Source: Anaerolineales bacterium UBA877 (lineage in GTDB: Bacteria; Chloroflexota; Anaerolineae; Anaerolineales; Villigracilaceae). Taken from it: a stretch of DNA of 16,444 nt. Below the pieces are notes generated by a model. The model worked only from the letters and a program-made list of their open reading frames with translations. It was not told the DNA's origin and did no database searches. Position numbers and translations under genes: made by a program. This document shows, piece after piece, positions 1-7,315 of this stretch. The stretch's first letter is position 1; each line of letters begins with the position of its first letter. The stretch is from the NCBI GenBank assembly GCA_002294405.1, contig DBFP01000052.1, forward strand, positions 14,876 through 31,319, written 5' to 3'.

Positions 1-1082
1 TGGACCAAACCGACCTGGTTTTCATTGACCCGGTCAGCACTGGCTATTCCCGTCCCGTGGAAGGACAGAAAGCCAGGGAATTTCATGCCTTCAAGAAGGA
101 TATTGAAAGTGTCGGGGATTTTATCCGCCTGTATACCACCCGTTATGGACGGTGGCTCTCGCCCAAATTCCTGGCCGGTGAAAGTTATGGAACAACACGC
201 TCAGCCGGGCTTTCCGGATATCTCCAGGAACGTCATGGCCTGTACCTGAATGGGATCATGTTGATTTCTGCAGTTCTGGATTTCAGCACGTTGGAATTCG
301 ACGCCGGGAACGACCTGCCTTACGTGCTCTTTCTTCCCACGTACGCCGCCACGGCTGTTTATCACGGCAAGGTGCGTACCCGCCGGACCCTTACGAAATA
401 CCTGGTCGAGGTGGAGCAATTCGCCGCCGGAGAGTATTCTGCTGCCCTGGCGAAAGGTGCCTCCCTTGGCAGATCCCAAAAATCATTGATCGCCGGGAAA
501 TTAGCCCGATATACCGGTCTCAGCCAGGAATACATTGAGCAGGCTAACCTGCGGCCGGTCATCTATCGTTTCTGCAAGCAGCTTCTGCGCGACAAACGCC
601 GCACCGTCGGTCGTCTCGACAGCCGCTTCCTGGGAATGGACCGGGATGCCAGCGGGGAAGTTTGGGAATCCGATCCCAGCATGGATGCAATTATCGGCCC
701 CTTTACCGCTGCATTGTACGATTATGTGCGCAACGAATTGAAGTTCGAATCCGACCTGCCCTACGAGATCTTGAATAGCAAGGTCTGGCCCTGGTCTTTC
801 GCAGATCATGAAAACCGGTATGTTAATGTGGCTGAGACCTTGCGCCATGCCATGTGCGCCAATCCGCACTTGAAGGTTCACGTGGCAAATGGGTATTACG
901 ACCTGGCAACCCCATATTTTGCGACCCGCTACACCTTTAACCGCCTCAGCCTGGAGAAGGAGTTGCAGGACCATGTGACCATGAGTTACTACGAAGCCGG
1001 GCATATGATGTATATCCATATGCCATCTATTAAATTGCTCAAAGAAAACCTGGCTGCATTTATCCACGACTCCATTAAATAG
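1..1082 (+). CDS. Serine carboxypeptidase-like protein (peptidase S10 family), 3' part
   Basis: The reading frame is open from base 3 and runs off the left edge, so the N terminus is missing and 359 residues are visible. Near the left edge it reads DLVFIDPVSTGYSR, the typical S10 block (usually D-x-P-x-G-x-G-[FY]-S). The nucleophile serine lies in GESYGTTR (codon 183-185), the acid is probably the Asp of NGYYDLATP (codon 900-902) and the base the His of EAGHMMYIH (codon 1002-1004), in the right order and spacing for an alpha/beta-hydrolase triad. S10 enzymes remove C-terminal residues from peptides, usually at acidic pH and outside the cytoplasm; the signal peptide that would show export lies off the window. 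A GTG at 57 is internal to the conserved block and is not the start. The family call is firm; the substrate is unknown. Confidence 0.85.
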   Translation, partial: DQTDLVFIDPVSTGYSRPVEGQKAREFHAFKKDIESVGDFIRLYTTRYGRWLSPKFLAGESYGTTRSAGLSGYLQERHGLYLNGIMLISAVLDFSTLEFDAGNDLPYVLFLPTYAATAVYHGKVRTRRTLTKYLVEVEQFAAGEYSAALAKGASLGRSQKSLIAGKLARYTGLSQEYIEQANLRPVIYRFCKQLLRDKRRTVGRLDSRFLGMDRDASGEVWESDPSMDAIIGPFTAALYDYVRNELKFESDLPYEILNSKVWPWSFADHENRYVNVAETLRHAMCANPHLKVHVANGYYDLATPYFATRYTFNRLSLEKELQDHVTMSYYEAGHMMYIHMPSIKLLKENLAAFIHDSIK

Positions 1083-1143
1083 ATCCTTTTCCAAGAGACC
1101 CAACACCTTCTGGAGAAGCATTCGTTATTACTATTAACCCCCC

Positions 1144-2031
1144 ATGCGAAAAATCCCGAACCTCCGCTCCTTGTATATGCTACTTATCTCGGTCAGTGTG
1201 GGACTTGCCGCCTGCGGACCCAGTGCAGAACAGCAGTTCGCGATGACTGCCGTTGCGGACACAGCCACAGCAGACAGCTGGACTTGGACCCCCAGCCCAA
1301 CCGAGACCTTTACCCCTTCTTTTACGCCAACCGAAACATCGACAGTTACTCCCTCATTCACCCCCACATCCTCACTCACCCCCACTTTCACTTTTACTCC
1401 CACTTACACCTTCACGCCCACCTTCACTTTCACTCCAACCTTCACCTCCACGTTTACGATCACCCCCTCCCCCACCTTTGATTTTCCAAAAGTCACTGTG
1501 AACAGGGGCATTGCCGCCTGTCTTTTTGGACCCTCGAAGGCATACCTTTATGCTCGAGATCTGTTACTGGGGGATACCGGTGTTGTTTGGGGAAGGGCTC
1601 CTTACGGAAGCAAGTGGCTCTATGTAAAAATGGACAGGTGGCCCCAGAATCCATGCTGGGTATCCCCCTATGTGGTTGACGTGGTGGGCGATGTCAACAA
1701 GATGCTGGTTCAGAAAATTCGTCTGCCGGTCACCAATGCCCTCTACGCCCCTCCAACGAATATCAAGGCGGTGCGCGAGGGCGACCAAGTCACTGTATCC
1801 TGGGATCCGGTCTGGATGACCCTGGATGACGATCGGGGTTATTTTCTCGAGGTTTGGGTCTGCCAGGGCGGTTATTTCGTTTGGGTCACGGGCTCATTGC
1901 CCAACCAATATGTGACCCAGTACACCTTCACAGACGGGGGGGGATGCTCAACCCCCTCGTATGGGGAAATTCGCACGGTTGAGAAGCATGGTTATACTGA
2001 CCCGGCACCAATCCCCTGGCCTCCATATTAA
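1144..2031 (+). CDS. Lipoprotein with Thr/Pro-rich linker, SH3-like and FN3-like modules
   Basis: A 295-residue secreted lipoprotein. Residues 1-24 form a signal peptide with basic n-region, hydrophobic core and lipobox LAAC (Cys24). Residues about 47-111 are a low-complexity Thr/Pro/Phe/Ser linker. Residues about 118-180 resemble a bacterial SH3 fold (GPSKAYLYA, then a segment ending in PCWVSPYVV), with paired cysteines possible. Residues about 198-280 resemble a fibronectin type III module (PTNIKAVREGDQVTVSWDPV, later QYVTQYTFTD). This architecture, a surface-anchored binding head on an extended stalk, is common in Anaerolineae; the ligand is unknown. The ATG at 1144 is preceded in frame by a TAA at 1135-1137 and no Shine-Dalgarno site lies at useful distance, so the start is fixed by the stop and the mRNA may be leaderless. 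It faces ppdK and shares a terminator with it. Confidence 0.8.
   Translation: MRKIPNLRSLYMLLISVSVGLAACGPSAEQQFAMTAVADTATADSWTWTPSPTETFTPSFTPTETSTVTPSFTPTSSLTPTFTFTPTYTFTPTFTFTPTFTSTFTITPSPTFDFPKVTVNRGIAACLFGPSKAYLYARDLLLGDTGVVWGRAPYGSKWLYVKMDRWPQNPCWVSPYVVDVVGDVNKMLVQKIRLPVTNALYAPPTNIKAVREGDQVTVSWDPVWMTLDDDRGYFLEVWVCQGGYFVWVTGSLPNQYVTQYTFTDGGGCSTPSYGEIRTVEKHGYTDPAPIPWPPY
1282..1476 (+). repeat. Low-complexity Thr/Pro-coding repeat tract
   Basis: Imperfect short repeats built from pyrimidine-rich units such as ttcactttcactcc encode residues 47-111 of the lipoprotein, roughly T-P-T-F-T-F-T-P-T. The strong strand asymmetry (C and T on the plus strand) also creates open frames on both strands that are artefacts. 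Such tracts can change length by slippage. Confidence 0.8.
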
Positions 2032-2057
2032 TTATCGATCCGACAAATATTAATTAA

Positions 2058-2095
2058 TATTAAAGATGCCCGACAGGTTTCGGGCATCTTTAATA
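2058..2095. terminator. Bidirectional intrinsic terminator between convergent genes
   Basis: A perfect 16-bp inverted repeat: left arm tattaaagatgcccga (2058-2073), 6-nt loop caggtt, right arm tcgggcatctttaata (2080-2095). The stem core is GC-rich and its A/T-rich ends supply a U-run on either strand. It lies 26 nt after the lipoprotein stop and 13 nt beyond the ppdK stop, so it probably ends both transcripts. Confidence 0.85.
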
Positions 2096-2108
2096 CATTA
2101 TATATTTG

Positions 2109-4874
2109 TTACTTGTCTTCAGTGATCTTTTTGCCGCTGTATTTCAGCGCCGAGTGCGCTGCGGATAGTCTCGCAATAGGTACGCGGAAGGGCGAGCAGG
2201 AGACGTAGTTGTTACCGATCATGTGGCACCATTCGATGGAGTCGGGGTCGCCGCCATGTTCGCCGCAGATTCCCACCTCCAGCCCGGGACGGGTCTTGCG
2301 ACCATCGTTAATCGCCATCTGCATTAGTTTACCCACTCCCTCCCGGTCCAACGTCTGGAAGGGATTCTTGGGCAGTATCCCGGCAGCCACATAGGTCACC
2401 AGGAAGTTCCTCTCGGCATCGTCACGCGAGTAACCGTAGGTCATCTGGGTCAGGTCATTGGTGCCAAATGAGAAGAATTCAGCCACGGTGGCAATCTCTC
2501 CGGCAGTCACAGCCGCCCGCGGGATTTCGATCATCGTGCCGAACTTGTAATGGAGGTCCACCTTCTTCTCTTCGGTGACTGCTTTGGCGATGCGTACAAG
2601 GCGGGGTTGGATCCATTCCAGTTCCTTGACCGTCCCCGTCAGCGGGATCATCACCTCCGGCTTGACCACGATGCCGCGTTTGGTGCAGTCCGCAGCAGCT
2701 TCGAAAATGGCACGTACCTGCATTTCAACGATTTCGGGCATGGCAATGCTCAAACGTACGCCTCTCAAGCCCATCATGGGGTTGGATTCGTGCAGATTTT
2801 TTATGGATGCCAGCAGGTCTTCTTTTTTATTCAAGCCTTTGGTTTTCCCCTTGACGCGCATGGTCACAACTTCTTCAAACAGCTTTTCTTCATCCGGCAT
2901 GAATTCGTGCAGTGGTGGATCGATCAGGCGAATAATGACCGGGTAACCATTCATGGCTTCGAACAGGCCGTCGAAATCCTTGCGCTGGGTGGGAAGCAGC
3001 TTGTTCAGGTATTCTGTGCGTTTTTTGCTCGTTGCAGCCAGGATCATCTTTTGCACGATGGGCAGGCGCTGCTTCTCAAAAAACATGTGCTCGGTTCGGC
3101 ACAACCCGATCCCCTTGGCGCCGTATGAGCGCGCTCGTTGGGCATCCTTGGGATAGTCGGCATTCGCCCATACCTGCAAACCGGGAGCCTTGCGCCCATC
3201 CGGCAGGATGCGGATCCCTTTGCGGGCCGCGACTTCATCCGCCCAACCCAGCAGGGTCAGCAGGTCGGTTTGTTCTTCGATCTTGACTTCCACAGTAGGG
3301 ATCTTGCCAACGAACACTTTTCCGGTTGTGCCATCCACCGAGATCCATTCACCTTCCTTGACGACTTTACCTTCGGCTTCCATGAATCGCTTCTCAAGGT
3401 CGATCTTCATTAAAGACGCGCCAACCACGCAGGGGATGCCGAACTGGCGGGCCACAACCGCCGCATGCGAGGAAGCCCCGCCTTCGCTGGTCAGCACGCC
3501 CTGTGAGGCGATCATGCCGTGCACATCATCCGGCTTGGTAAAGGGGCGTACCATGATGACTCTTTGCTTTTCTTCCTTCGCCATGTGCTCAGCCTTGTTG
3601 GCATCGAAATAGACCTGGCCGACTGCCGCACCCGGAGACGCATTCACGCCCGTGACGTAATAAGCGCCTGCTTTTTGAGCGGTTTTTAAAGCTGCATCAT
3701 CAAACTGCGGGTGGAGTAGTGTGTCCACATCGGAGGGGGAAATGCGCAGCACCGCATCTTCCTTCGTAATCAAGCCCTCGTTTGCCATCTCCATGGCGAT
3801 CTTGATGGCCGCCTTGGAAGTGCGCTTGGCATTGCGGGTCTGGAGCATCCACAATTTGCCGTGCTCGATGGTGAACTCGACATCCTGCATATCCTTGTAA
3901 TGCTTCTCCAGCCTGGCGGTTATATCCATGAACTGTTTGTAGGCTTCGGGCATCTTCGTGCCGAGGTGCTCGATCGGGTCAGCATTTCGGATGCCTGCCA
4001 CCACGTCCTCACCCTGGGCATTCAGCAGGTACTCGCCCATCATTTTCCTGTCGCCCGTGGAGGGATTGCGGGTGAACGCCACGCCCGTGCCAGAGTCATC
4101 CCCCATGTTTCCAAATACCATGGTCACAATATTGACAGCAGTACCCAGATCGTCGGAGATGTTGGTCGCCTTGCGGTAATCCACGGCCTTCTTGCCATTC
4201 CATGATTCAAAGACGGCTTTTGTAGCCAATTTAAGTTGTTCCAATACATCCTGCGGGAATTCAAATCCGGCGTGTTGTTTGTGCAGTACCTTGTATTTTG
4301 CCACCAGCAGCTTCCAGTCCTCGGCGGTCATCTCGGTATCGAGCTTATAGCCTTTTTTGGCTTTGTATCTGGATAAAGGATGCTCAAATATTTCATCACT
4401 TAAATTAAATACCGTGGTGCCAAACATCTCGACCAGCCGCCGGTAAGAATCATAAACAAAGCGGGGATTCTTGGTCAGCTTGATCATGCCCTCCGCAACC
4501 TTGTCATTCAAACCGATGTTGAGAATGGTATTCATCATCCCGGGCATGGAAAATTTCGCTCCTGAGCGGCATGAAACGAGCAGCGGGTTCGAAGGATCCC
4601 CCAGTTTCTTCCCGGCTTGCCCTTCAACGATCTTGAGGGCTGTCAGCATTTGCTCCCATTGTCCCTTGGGGAATTGACCCGTTTTACGGAATTCATTGCA
4701 TGCCTCGGTTGTGACCGTGAACCCCGGTGGAACTGGAACTCCGGCGCGGGTCATATCGGCCAGCCCGGATCCTTTGCCGCCCAGAAGGGCTCTTACTCCC
4801 TCCCATGAACCGGCGTATTTTTCGACTTCTGCGACTTCTTGAAAAAGGTAAACCCATTTCTTGCTCTTGGCCAT
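2109..4874 (-). CDS. ppdK: Pyruvate, phosphate dikinase
   Basis: A 921-residue cytoplasmic enzyme interconverting pyruvate + ATP + Pi with phosphoenolpyruvate + AMP + PPi, linking glycolysis and gluconeogenesis. Domain order is canonical: N-terminal ATP-grasp (GGKGSGL at 32-38, then VPVPPGFTVTTEA), central phosphohistidine domain (GGASSHAAVVAR, catalytic His470) and C-terminal PEP/pyruvate TIM barrel (FGTNDLTQM, then GICGEHGGD with catalytic Cys870). The usual GGMTSH motif is GGASSH here, so the regulatory threonine two residues before the histidine is a serine. The protein is somewhat longer than the roughly 875 residues usual in bacteria. The start is the ATG at 4874 (MAKSKKW), preceded by AGGAGAG four bases upstream; an in-frame ATG 30 codons earlier lacks such a site and adds unconserved sequence. 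The gene appears monocistronic. Confidence 0.96.
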   Translation of the reverse strand: MAKSKKWVYLFQEVAEVEKYAGSWEGVRALLGGKGSGLADMTRAGVPVPPGFTVTTEACNEFRKTGQFPKGQWEQMLTALKIVEGQAGKKLGDPSNPLLVSCRSGAKFSMPGMMNTILNIGLNDKVAEGMIKLTKNPRFVYDSYRRLVEMFGTTVFNLSDEIFEHPLSRYKAKKGYKLDTEMTAEDWKLLVAKYKVLHKQHAGFEFPQDVLEQLKLATKAVFESWNGKKAVDYRKATNISDDLGTAVNIVTMVFGNMGDDSGTGVAFTRNPSTGDRKMMGEYLLNAQGEDVVAGIRNADPIEHLGTKMPEAYKQFMDITARLEKHYKDMQDVEFTIEHGKLWMLQTRNAKRTSKAAIKIAMEMANEGLITKEDAVLRISPSDVDTLLHPQFDDAALKTAQKAGAYYVTGVNASPGAAVGQVYFDANKAEHMAKEEKQRVIMVRPFTKPDDVHGMIASQGVLTSEGGASSHAAVVARQFGIPCVVGASLMKIDLEKRFMEAEGKVVKEGEWISVDGTTGKVFVGKIPTVEVKIEEQTDLLTLLGWADEVAARKGIRILPDGRKAPGLQVWANADYPKDAQRARSYGAKGIGLCRTEHMFFEKQRLPIVQKMILAATSKKRTEYLNKLLPTQRKDFDGLFEAMNGYPVIIRLIDPPLHEFMPDEEKLFEEVVTMRVKGKTKGLNKKEDLLASIKNLHESNPMMGLRGVRLSIAMPEIVEMQVRAIFEAAADCTKRGIVVKPEVMIPLTGTVKELEWIQPRLVRIAKAVTEEKKVDLHYKFGTMIEIPRAAVTAGEIATVAEFFSFGTNDLTQMTYGYSRDDAERNFLVTYVAAGILPKNPFQTLDREGVGKLMQMAINDGRKTRPGLEVGICGEHGGDPDSIEWCHMIGNNYVSCSPFRVPIARLSAAHSALKYSGKKITEDK

Positions 4875-4930
4875 TTTGCTCTCCTGATAAAATAATATGA
4901 TTTCTTTTCCTGGTCCACTGACGACGGTTG

Positions 4931-4955
4931 CATTATTCCGCCCGGATAATGTCAA
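4931..4955 (-). promoter_or_regulatory. Candidate ppdK promoter element and inverted repeat
   Basis: On the minus strand a perfect -35 hexamer TTGACA (plus-strand tgtcaa, 4950-4955) lies 76 nt upstream of the ppdK start codon. No good -10 occurs at 16-18 bp; the nearest, TAATGC, is at 14 bp. An inverted repeat cattat-N9-ataatg (4931-4951) abuts this hexamer and could be an operator. The 258-base gap between ppdK and the response regulator (4875-5132) otherwise holds only AT-rich sequence and the candidate -10 at 5102. Confidence 0.3.
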
Positions 4956-5101
4956 AACACACAATTGGCAAGTTTACCACAAACTGCATCCCACCCGTTC
5001 ATTATCTTTGGTTTATAAATAAAATAATTGCCTTGCTTCGCGTAGGATTGGTGGAACAGTTTTGTTAAGCGTTTGCAAAGTTCAAGAGGCCCCCAATGAG
5101 G

Positions 5102-5107
5102 GATAAT
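5102..5107 (+). promoter_or_regulatory. Candidate -10 box for the response regulator gene
   Basis: GATAAT (5/6 match to consensus) lies 25 nt upstream of the ATG at 5133. No convincing -35 hexamer lies at 16-18 bp (ttcaag is at 15 bp), so this is a weak or activator-dependent promoter, or chance. Confidence 0.3.
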
Positions 5108-5132
5108 ATGTTCAACCTTGGTGGTACTGTGT

Positions 5133-5546
5133 ATGACCTTAAAAGTGCTTGCAATTGATGATGATCCAGCCATGACCGATTTGCTCTCCCTGCTGTTAAA
5201 AACGCATGGGTATTATGTGCTGACTGCCAACACGGGTGAATTGGGCGTCTCTCTCTCACGCAAAGAAACCCCGGATGTGATCATCATCGACCTGATGATG
5301 CCCGGCATGGATGGCTGGCAGGTATGCAACCAGATCCGCATGTTTAGCAAGGTTCCCATCCTGGTCTTTTCCGCGCTTGACAGCCCCGGCATGGTCACAA
5401 GTGCCCTGGACGCTGGTGCGGACGATTACCTGGTCAAACCTGTTCCCAGCGGGGTGTTGATTGCACATTTAAACAAACTGACCCGCCGAACGGATATGAA
5501 CAATGGCAATAAATTCAAACCTCAGACCGCTCCCCTTTCGATCTAG
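5133..5546 (+). CDS. Stand-alone receiver-domain response regulator
   Basis: A 137-residue single-domain response regulator of the CheY/OmpR receiver type. It has the acidic pocket Asp9/Asp10 (AIDDDP), phosphoacceptor Asp53 (IIIDLMMPGMDGW), the switch residue Ser80 (VFSALDS) and Lys102 (DDYLVKP). After about residue 115 there is only a short polar tail (KFKPQTAPLSI) and no output or DNA-binding domain, so it must act by protein-protein contact or as a phosphorelay intermediate. No histidine kinase is encoded nearby. ATG 5133 is chosen because the receiver fold starts with LKVLAID; an in-frame TTG at 5118 would add five residues. A GGTGG lies 8 nt upstream of the ATG. The gene is followed directly by a terminator and is probably monocistronic. 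Confidence 0.88.
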   Translation: MTLKVLAIDDDPAMTDLLSLLLKTHGYYVLTANTGELGVSLSRKETPDVIIIDLMMPGMDGWQVCNQIRMFSKVPILVFSALDSPGMVTSALDAGADDYLVKPVPSGVLIAHLNKLTRRTDMNNGNKFKPQTAPLSI

Positions 5547-5565
5547 GTTAATATACTCAAATGCG

Positions 5566-5590
5566 GCGCAGGCATCAGCCTGCGCTTTTT
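5566..5590 (+). terminator. Rho-independent terminator of the response regulator gene
   Basis: A perfect 8-bp GC-rich stem gcgcaggc / gcctgcgc (5566-5573 and 5578-5585) with loop atca, followed immediately by five T, lying 19 nt past the stop codon. Confidence 0.92.
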
Positions 5591-5595
5591 ATTTA

Positions 5596-5604
5596 TGCTA
5601 AAAT
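5596..5604 (+). promoter_or_regulatory. Candidate extended -10 promoter for the cysteine-rich protein
   Basis: TGcTAAAAT is a TGn extended -10 with a 5/6 hexamer, located just after the terminator and 48 nt before the ATG at 5653. No -35 match is visible, which is tolerated by extended -10 promoters. Confidence 0.4.
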
Positions 5605-5652
5605 GGGGCATGCCTGTCTGGATAAGTTTAAATTTTTCTGTGGAGTTATGTC

Positions 5653-5967
5653 ATGCAAACCTGTTCCAAGTGCAATGCCTCTTCCCCCGATAATGCCCTG
5701 GGTTGCATCAATTGTAAATCAGACCTGGGTGAATTCTCCGCTACTGTGGTTGCACTCAAACGCATGCGGGCCAACCCGCGAATTCAGTCCATCCGTGTGT
5801 CAGTCTCGGCGGATGCCTGCCCGCATTGTTATGAATTGTTGAAAACCTTTCCAAAAGATGATGTGCCCCATCTGCCCCATGAAGGCTGTTCGCACCAGAA
5901 TGGCTGCCGCTGCTTCTACGAACCAGTGCTGCTAGAAACAGCCATCGTGGGAAAAGTTGCCGGGTGA
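5653..5967 (+). CDS. Small cysteine-rich protein with two putative zinc sites
   Basis: A 104-residue soluble protein of unknown function. An N-terminal zinc ribbon of the CxxC-N10-CxxC type uses Cys4, Cys7, Cys18 and Cys21. A second cluster begins with CPHC (Cys56, Cys59) and continues after LPHEGCSHQNGCRCFYEP with Cys79, Cys85 and Cys87 plus nearby histidines, enough to ligate another metal. No signal peptide or membrane segment is present. The ATG at 5653 has GGAG seven bases upstream; an overlapping ATG at 5648 is out of frame. It has its own candidate promoter and terminator. Coding is supported by the ordered Cys pairs, the ribosome site and the flanking signals; a metal-binding or nucleic-acid-binding role is only an inference. 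Confidence 0.75.
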   Translation: MQTCSKCNASSPDNALGCINCKSDLGEFSATVVALKRMRANPRIQSIRVSVSADACPHCYELLKTFPKDDVPHLPHEGCSHQNGCRCFYEPVLLETAIVGKVAG

Positions 5968-5982
5968 TCCACACCAACCATC

Positions 5983-6008
5983 TCCCCTGTCCAGGACGGG
6001 GGATTTTT
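5983..6008 (+). terminator. Rho-independent terminator of the cysteine-rich gene
   Basis: A 9-bp stem tcccctgtc / gacggggga (5983-5991 and 5995-6003, one G-U wobble) with loop cag, followed by five T. It lies 15 nt after the stop of the plus-strand gene. The hairpin also follows directly on the stop of the minus-strand hydrolase, so it may serve both convergent units. Confidence 0.8.
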
Positions 6009-6771
6009 ATTTAATTTTTAACAATGCCTCTGCAGTCACCTGGGGGGCCTCCATCATCGGCATGTGACCCGCCCCCTCGATTTCCGAGAAAAAGCCATTC
6101 TTAAGCAAACCTTTTATTGCCCGGGTACGTTCTACCGGGATTAATTTATCCTCCAGCCCATGTACAACCACAAAAGGTATGTCAAGGCTCGGTAATAACG
6201 GGGTTGAATCCAGACGTCCTGCCATGGCGAGCAATGCTCCAGCCAACCCTGGCGGTCGCTGCTGAAGGATAATCCCTTTCAGCCTGGATTGCAGGATTGG
6301 GTCATCCGTGAGTTTGATGGACATGGTTTCGGCGACATTCCCAATCCCGTGTGCCAGGATGTCTTCTGCTTCCCTGGCACGCCCAATTTTCTTCTCAGTC
6401 GCATCCGCCAAAACCTGCGAGGCCACCAGTCCCATTCCCAACAGGCGGGTCGGGTGTCTTTGATTAAAAGCGAGGGCAACATAACCACCCATCGAATGAC
6501 CGGCGATCGCAGCTTTTTCGATCTTTAATAAATCCAACAGCGCGGCAATATCCTCAGCCATGTCGGCAACCTCAAACGGGGTCGGTACCACGTCGGATTG
6601 CCCAAAGCCTCGCAGGTCAGGCAGGATCAGATCGAAGTCATTTTCCAGGATGGGAACCACCTTCTCCCATATGCTGTGATCGAGAGGATAGCCATGGATC
6701 AACACCAGCGGGAATCCATTTCCGCGGCGTTCGTATGCCAGTTGATTGCCATTCACCGTTGTTTTCAACAT
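6007..6771 (-). CDS. Alpha/beta-fold hydrolase
   Basis: A 254-residue cytoplasmic alpha/beta hydrolase of the group holding 3-oxoadipate enol-lactonases, BioH-like esterases and haloperoxidase-like enzymes. The oxyanion-hole motif is HGYPLDHSIW (26-35), the nucleophile Ser93 lies in GHSMGG, and Asp208 (GLEDKLIP) and His236 (GAGHMP) complete the triad. Length is normal and there is no signal peptide. The substrate cannot be told. ATG 6771 is chosen; a TTG two codons upstream is possible. The start overlaps the stop of the upstream exonuclease-like gene by 7 nt, so translation is probably coupled, and this is the last gene of the tdk-hpt-hpt-cca run. Confidence 0.9.
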   Translation of the reverse strand: MLKTTVNGNQLAYERRGNGFPLVLIHGYPLDHSIWEKVVPILENDFDLILPDLRGFGQSDVVPTPFEVADMAEDIAALLDLLKIEKAAIAGHSMGGYVALAFNQRHPTRLLGMGLVASQVLADATEKKIGRAREAEDILAHGIGNVAETMSIKLTDDPILQSRLKGIILQQRPPGLAGALLAMAGRLDSTPLLPSLDIPFVVVHGLEDKLIPVERTRAIKGLLKNGFFSEIEGAGHMPMMEAPQVTAEALLKIK

Positions 6772-7304
6772 TTCCAATTCACTTTGACCTTCTGTTTGGT
6801 TCCCAGCCGGGTGTAATAATTAACGAACCCATTCTCACATCCAAATTCGTAAATCCTTTTGGTCACCTCCACATCCATCCGGCAATATTCAGACAGCTTG
6901 TCCAACTCTCCTGCCCGCCACCACTCCACGGCTTGGAGACCGGTGGCAGATTTGCTATCACCGAGCGTCGCCCGCGCCACAGAATCCAGGCTGACTCTGA
7001 AACTTAATGCATGGAACAGGTCGTCCATAATGTCGAGCGTTGGAAGCAGCTGCAGGCGTTCATTGGGAACATAGGGGCGAAGCACCTCGTAATCAAAACC
7101 TTTAAGGTTGAAGCCGATCACGCGGCCGGCGGTTTTCAACTCAGCAACCAGTGCCGGCACATCTTTCTCCCAGTAAATTTTATAATCCCCCCTTGTGGAA
7201 GACCAGCTGACCGCACAGGAGACCCTCAGGGCTCCAATATTGTTCCTCCCACCTACATCCTCGAACAGGTTTTGCGTTTCGACATCAAACACAACGATGT
7301 TCAT
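6765..7304 (-). CDS. Ribonuclease H-like DEDDy 3'-5' exonuclease domain protein
   Basis: A 179-residue protein consisting essentially of one ribonuclease H-like exonuclease domain. Exo I is FDVETQ (Asp7, Glu9), Exo II is GFNLKGFDYEVL (Asp71) and Exo III is YCRMDVEVTK (Tyr140-xxx-Asp144), so all four metal ligands and the DEDDy tyrosine are present. Such proteins cleave DNA or RNA from the 3' end; this one resembles the YprB-type RNase H-like domain, and the substrate is not known. AGGGG eight bases before the ATG overlaps the stop of the upstream CCA-enzyme gene (11-nt gap), and its own stop overlaps the hydrolase start. Its place after a tRNA 3'-end polymerase suggests RNA 3'-end trimming, but that is inference. 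Confidence 0.8.
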   Translation of the reverse strand: MNIVVFDVETQNLFEDVGGRNNIGALRVSCAVSWSSTRGDYKIYWEKDVPALVAELKTAGRVIGFNLKGFDYEVLRPYVPNERLQLLPTLDIMDDLFHALSFRVSLDSVARATLGDSKSATGLQAVEWWRAGELDKLSEYCRMDVEVTKRIYEFGCENGFVNYYTRLGTKQKVKVNWKC

Positions 7305-7315
7305 TTCTAATTCCC

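Noticed and set aside
501..1121. Minus-strand open frame of 206 codons opposite the carboxypeptidase gene
   Set aside because: The plus strand carries clear catalytic motifs throughout; the reverse frame shows no recognisable domain and no start signals.
1134..1403. Minus-strand open frame rich in Val/Gly/Ser (VKVGVSEDVGV-like repeats) opposite the lipoprotein linker
   Set aside because: It is the complement of the Thr/Pro-coding repeat tract, whose biased composition removes stop codons on both strands. No ribosome site or homology.
1282..1476. Tandem short repeats considered as a CRISPR array
   Set aside because: Units are short, imperfect, without spacers, and keep one protein-coding frame.
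2550..3128. Plus-strand open frame of 192 codons inside ppdK
   Set aside because: Antisense shadow of a strongly conserved gene; His/Phe-rich translation without a domain or ribosome site.
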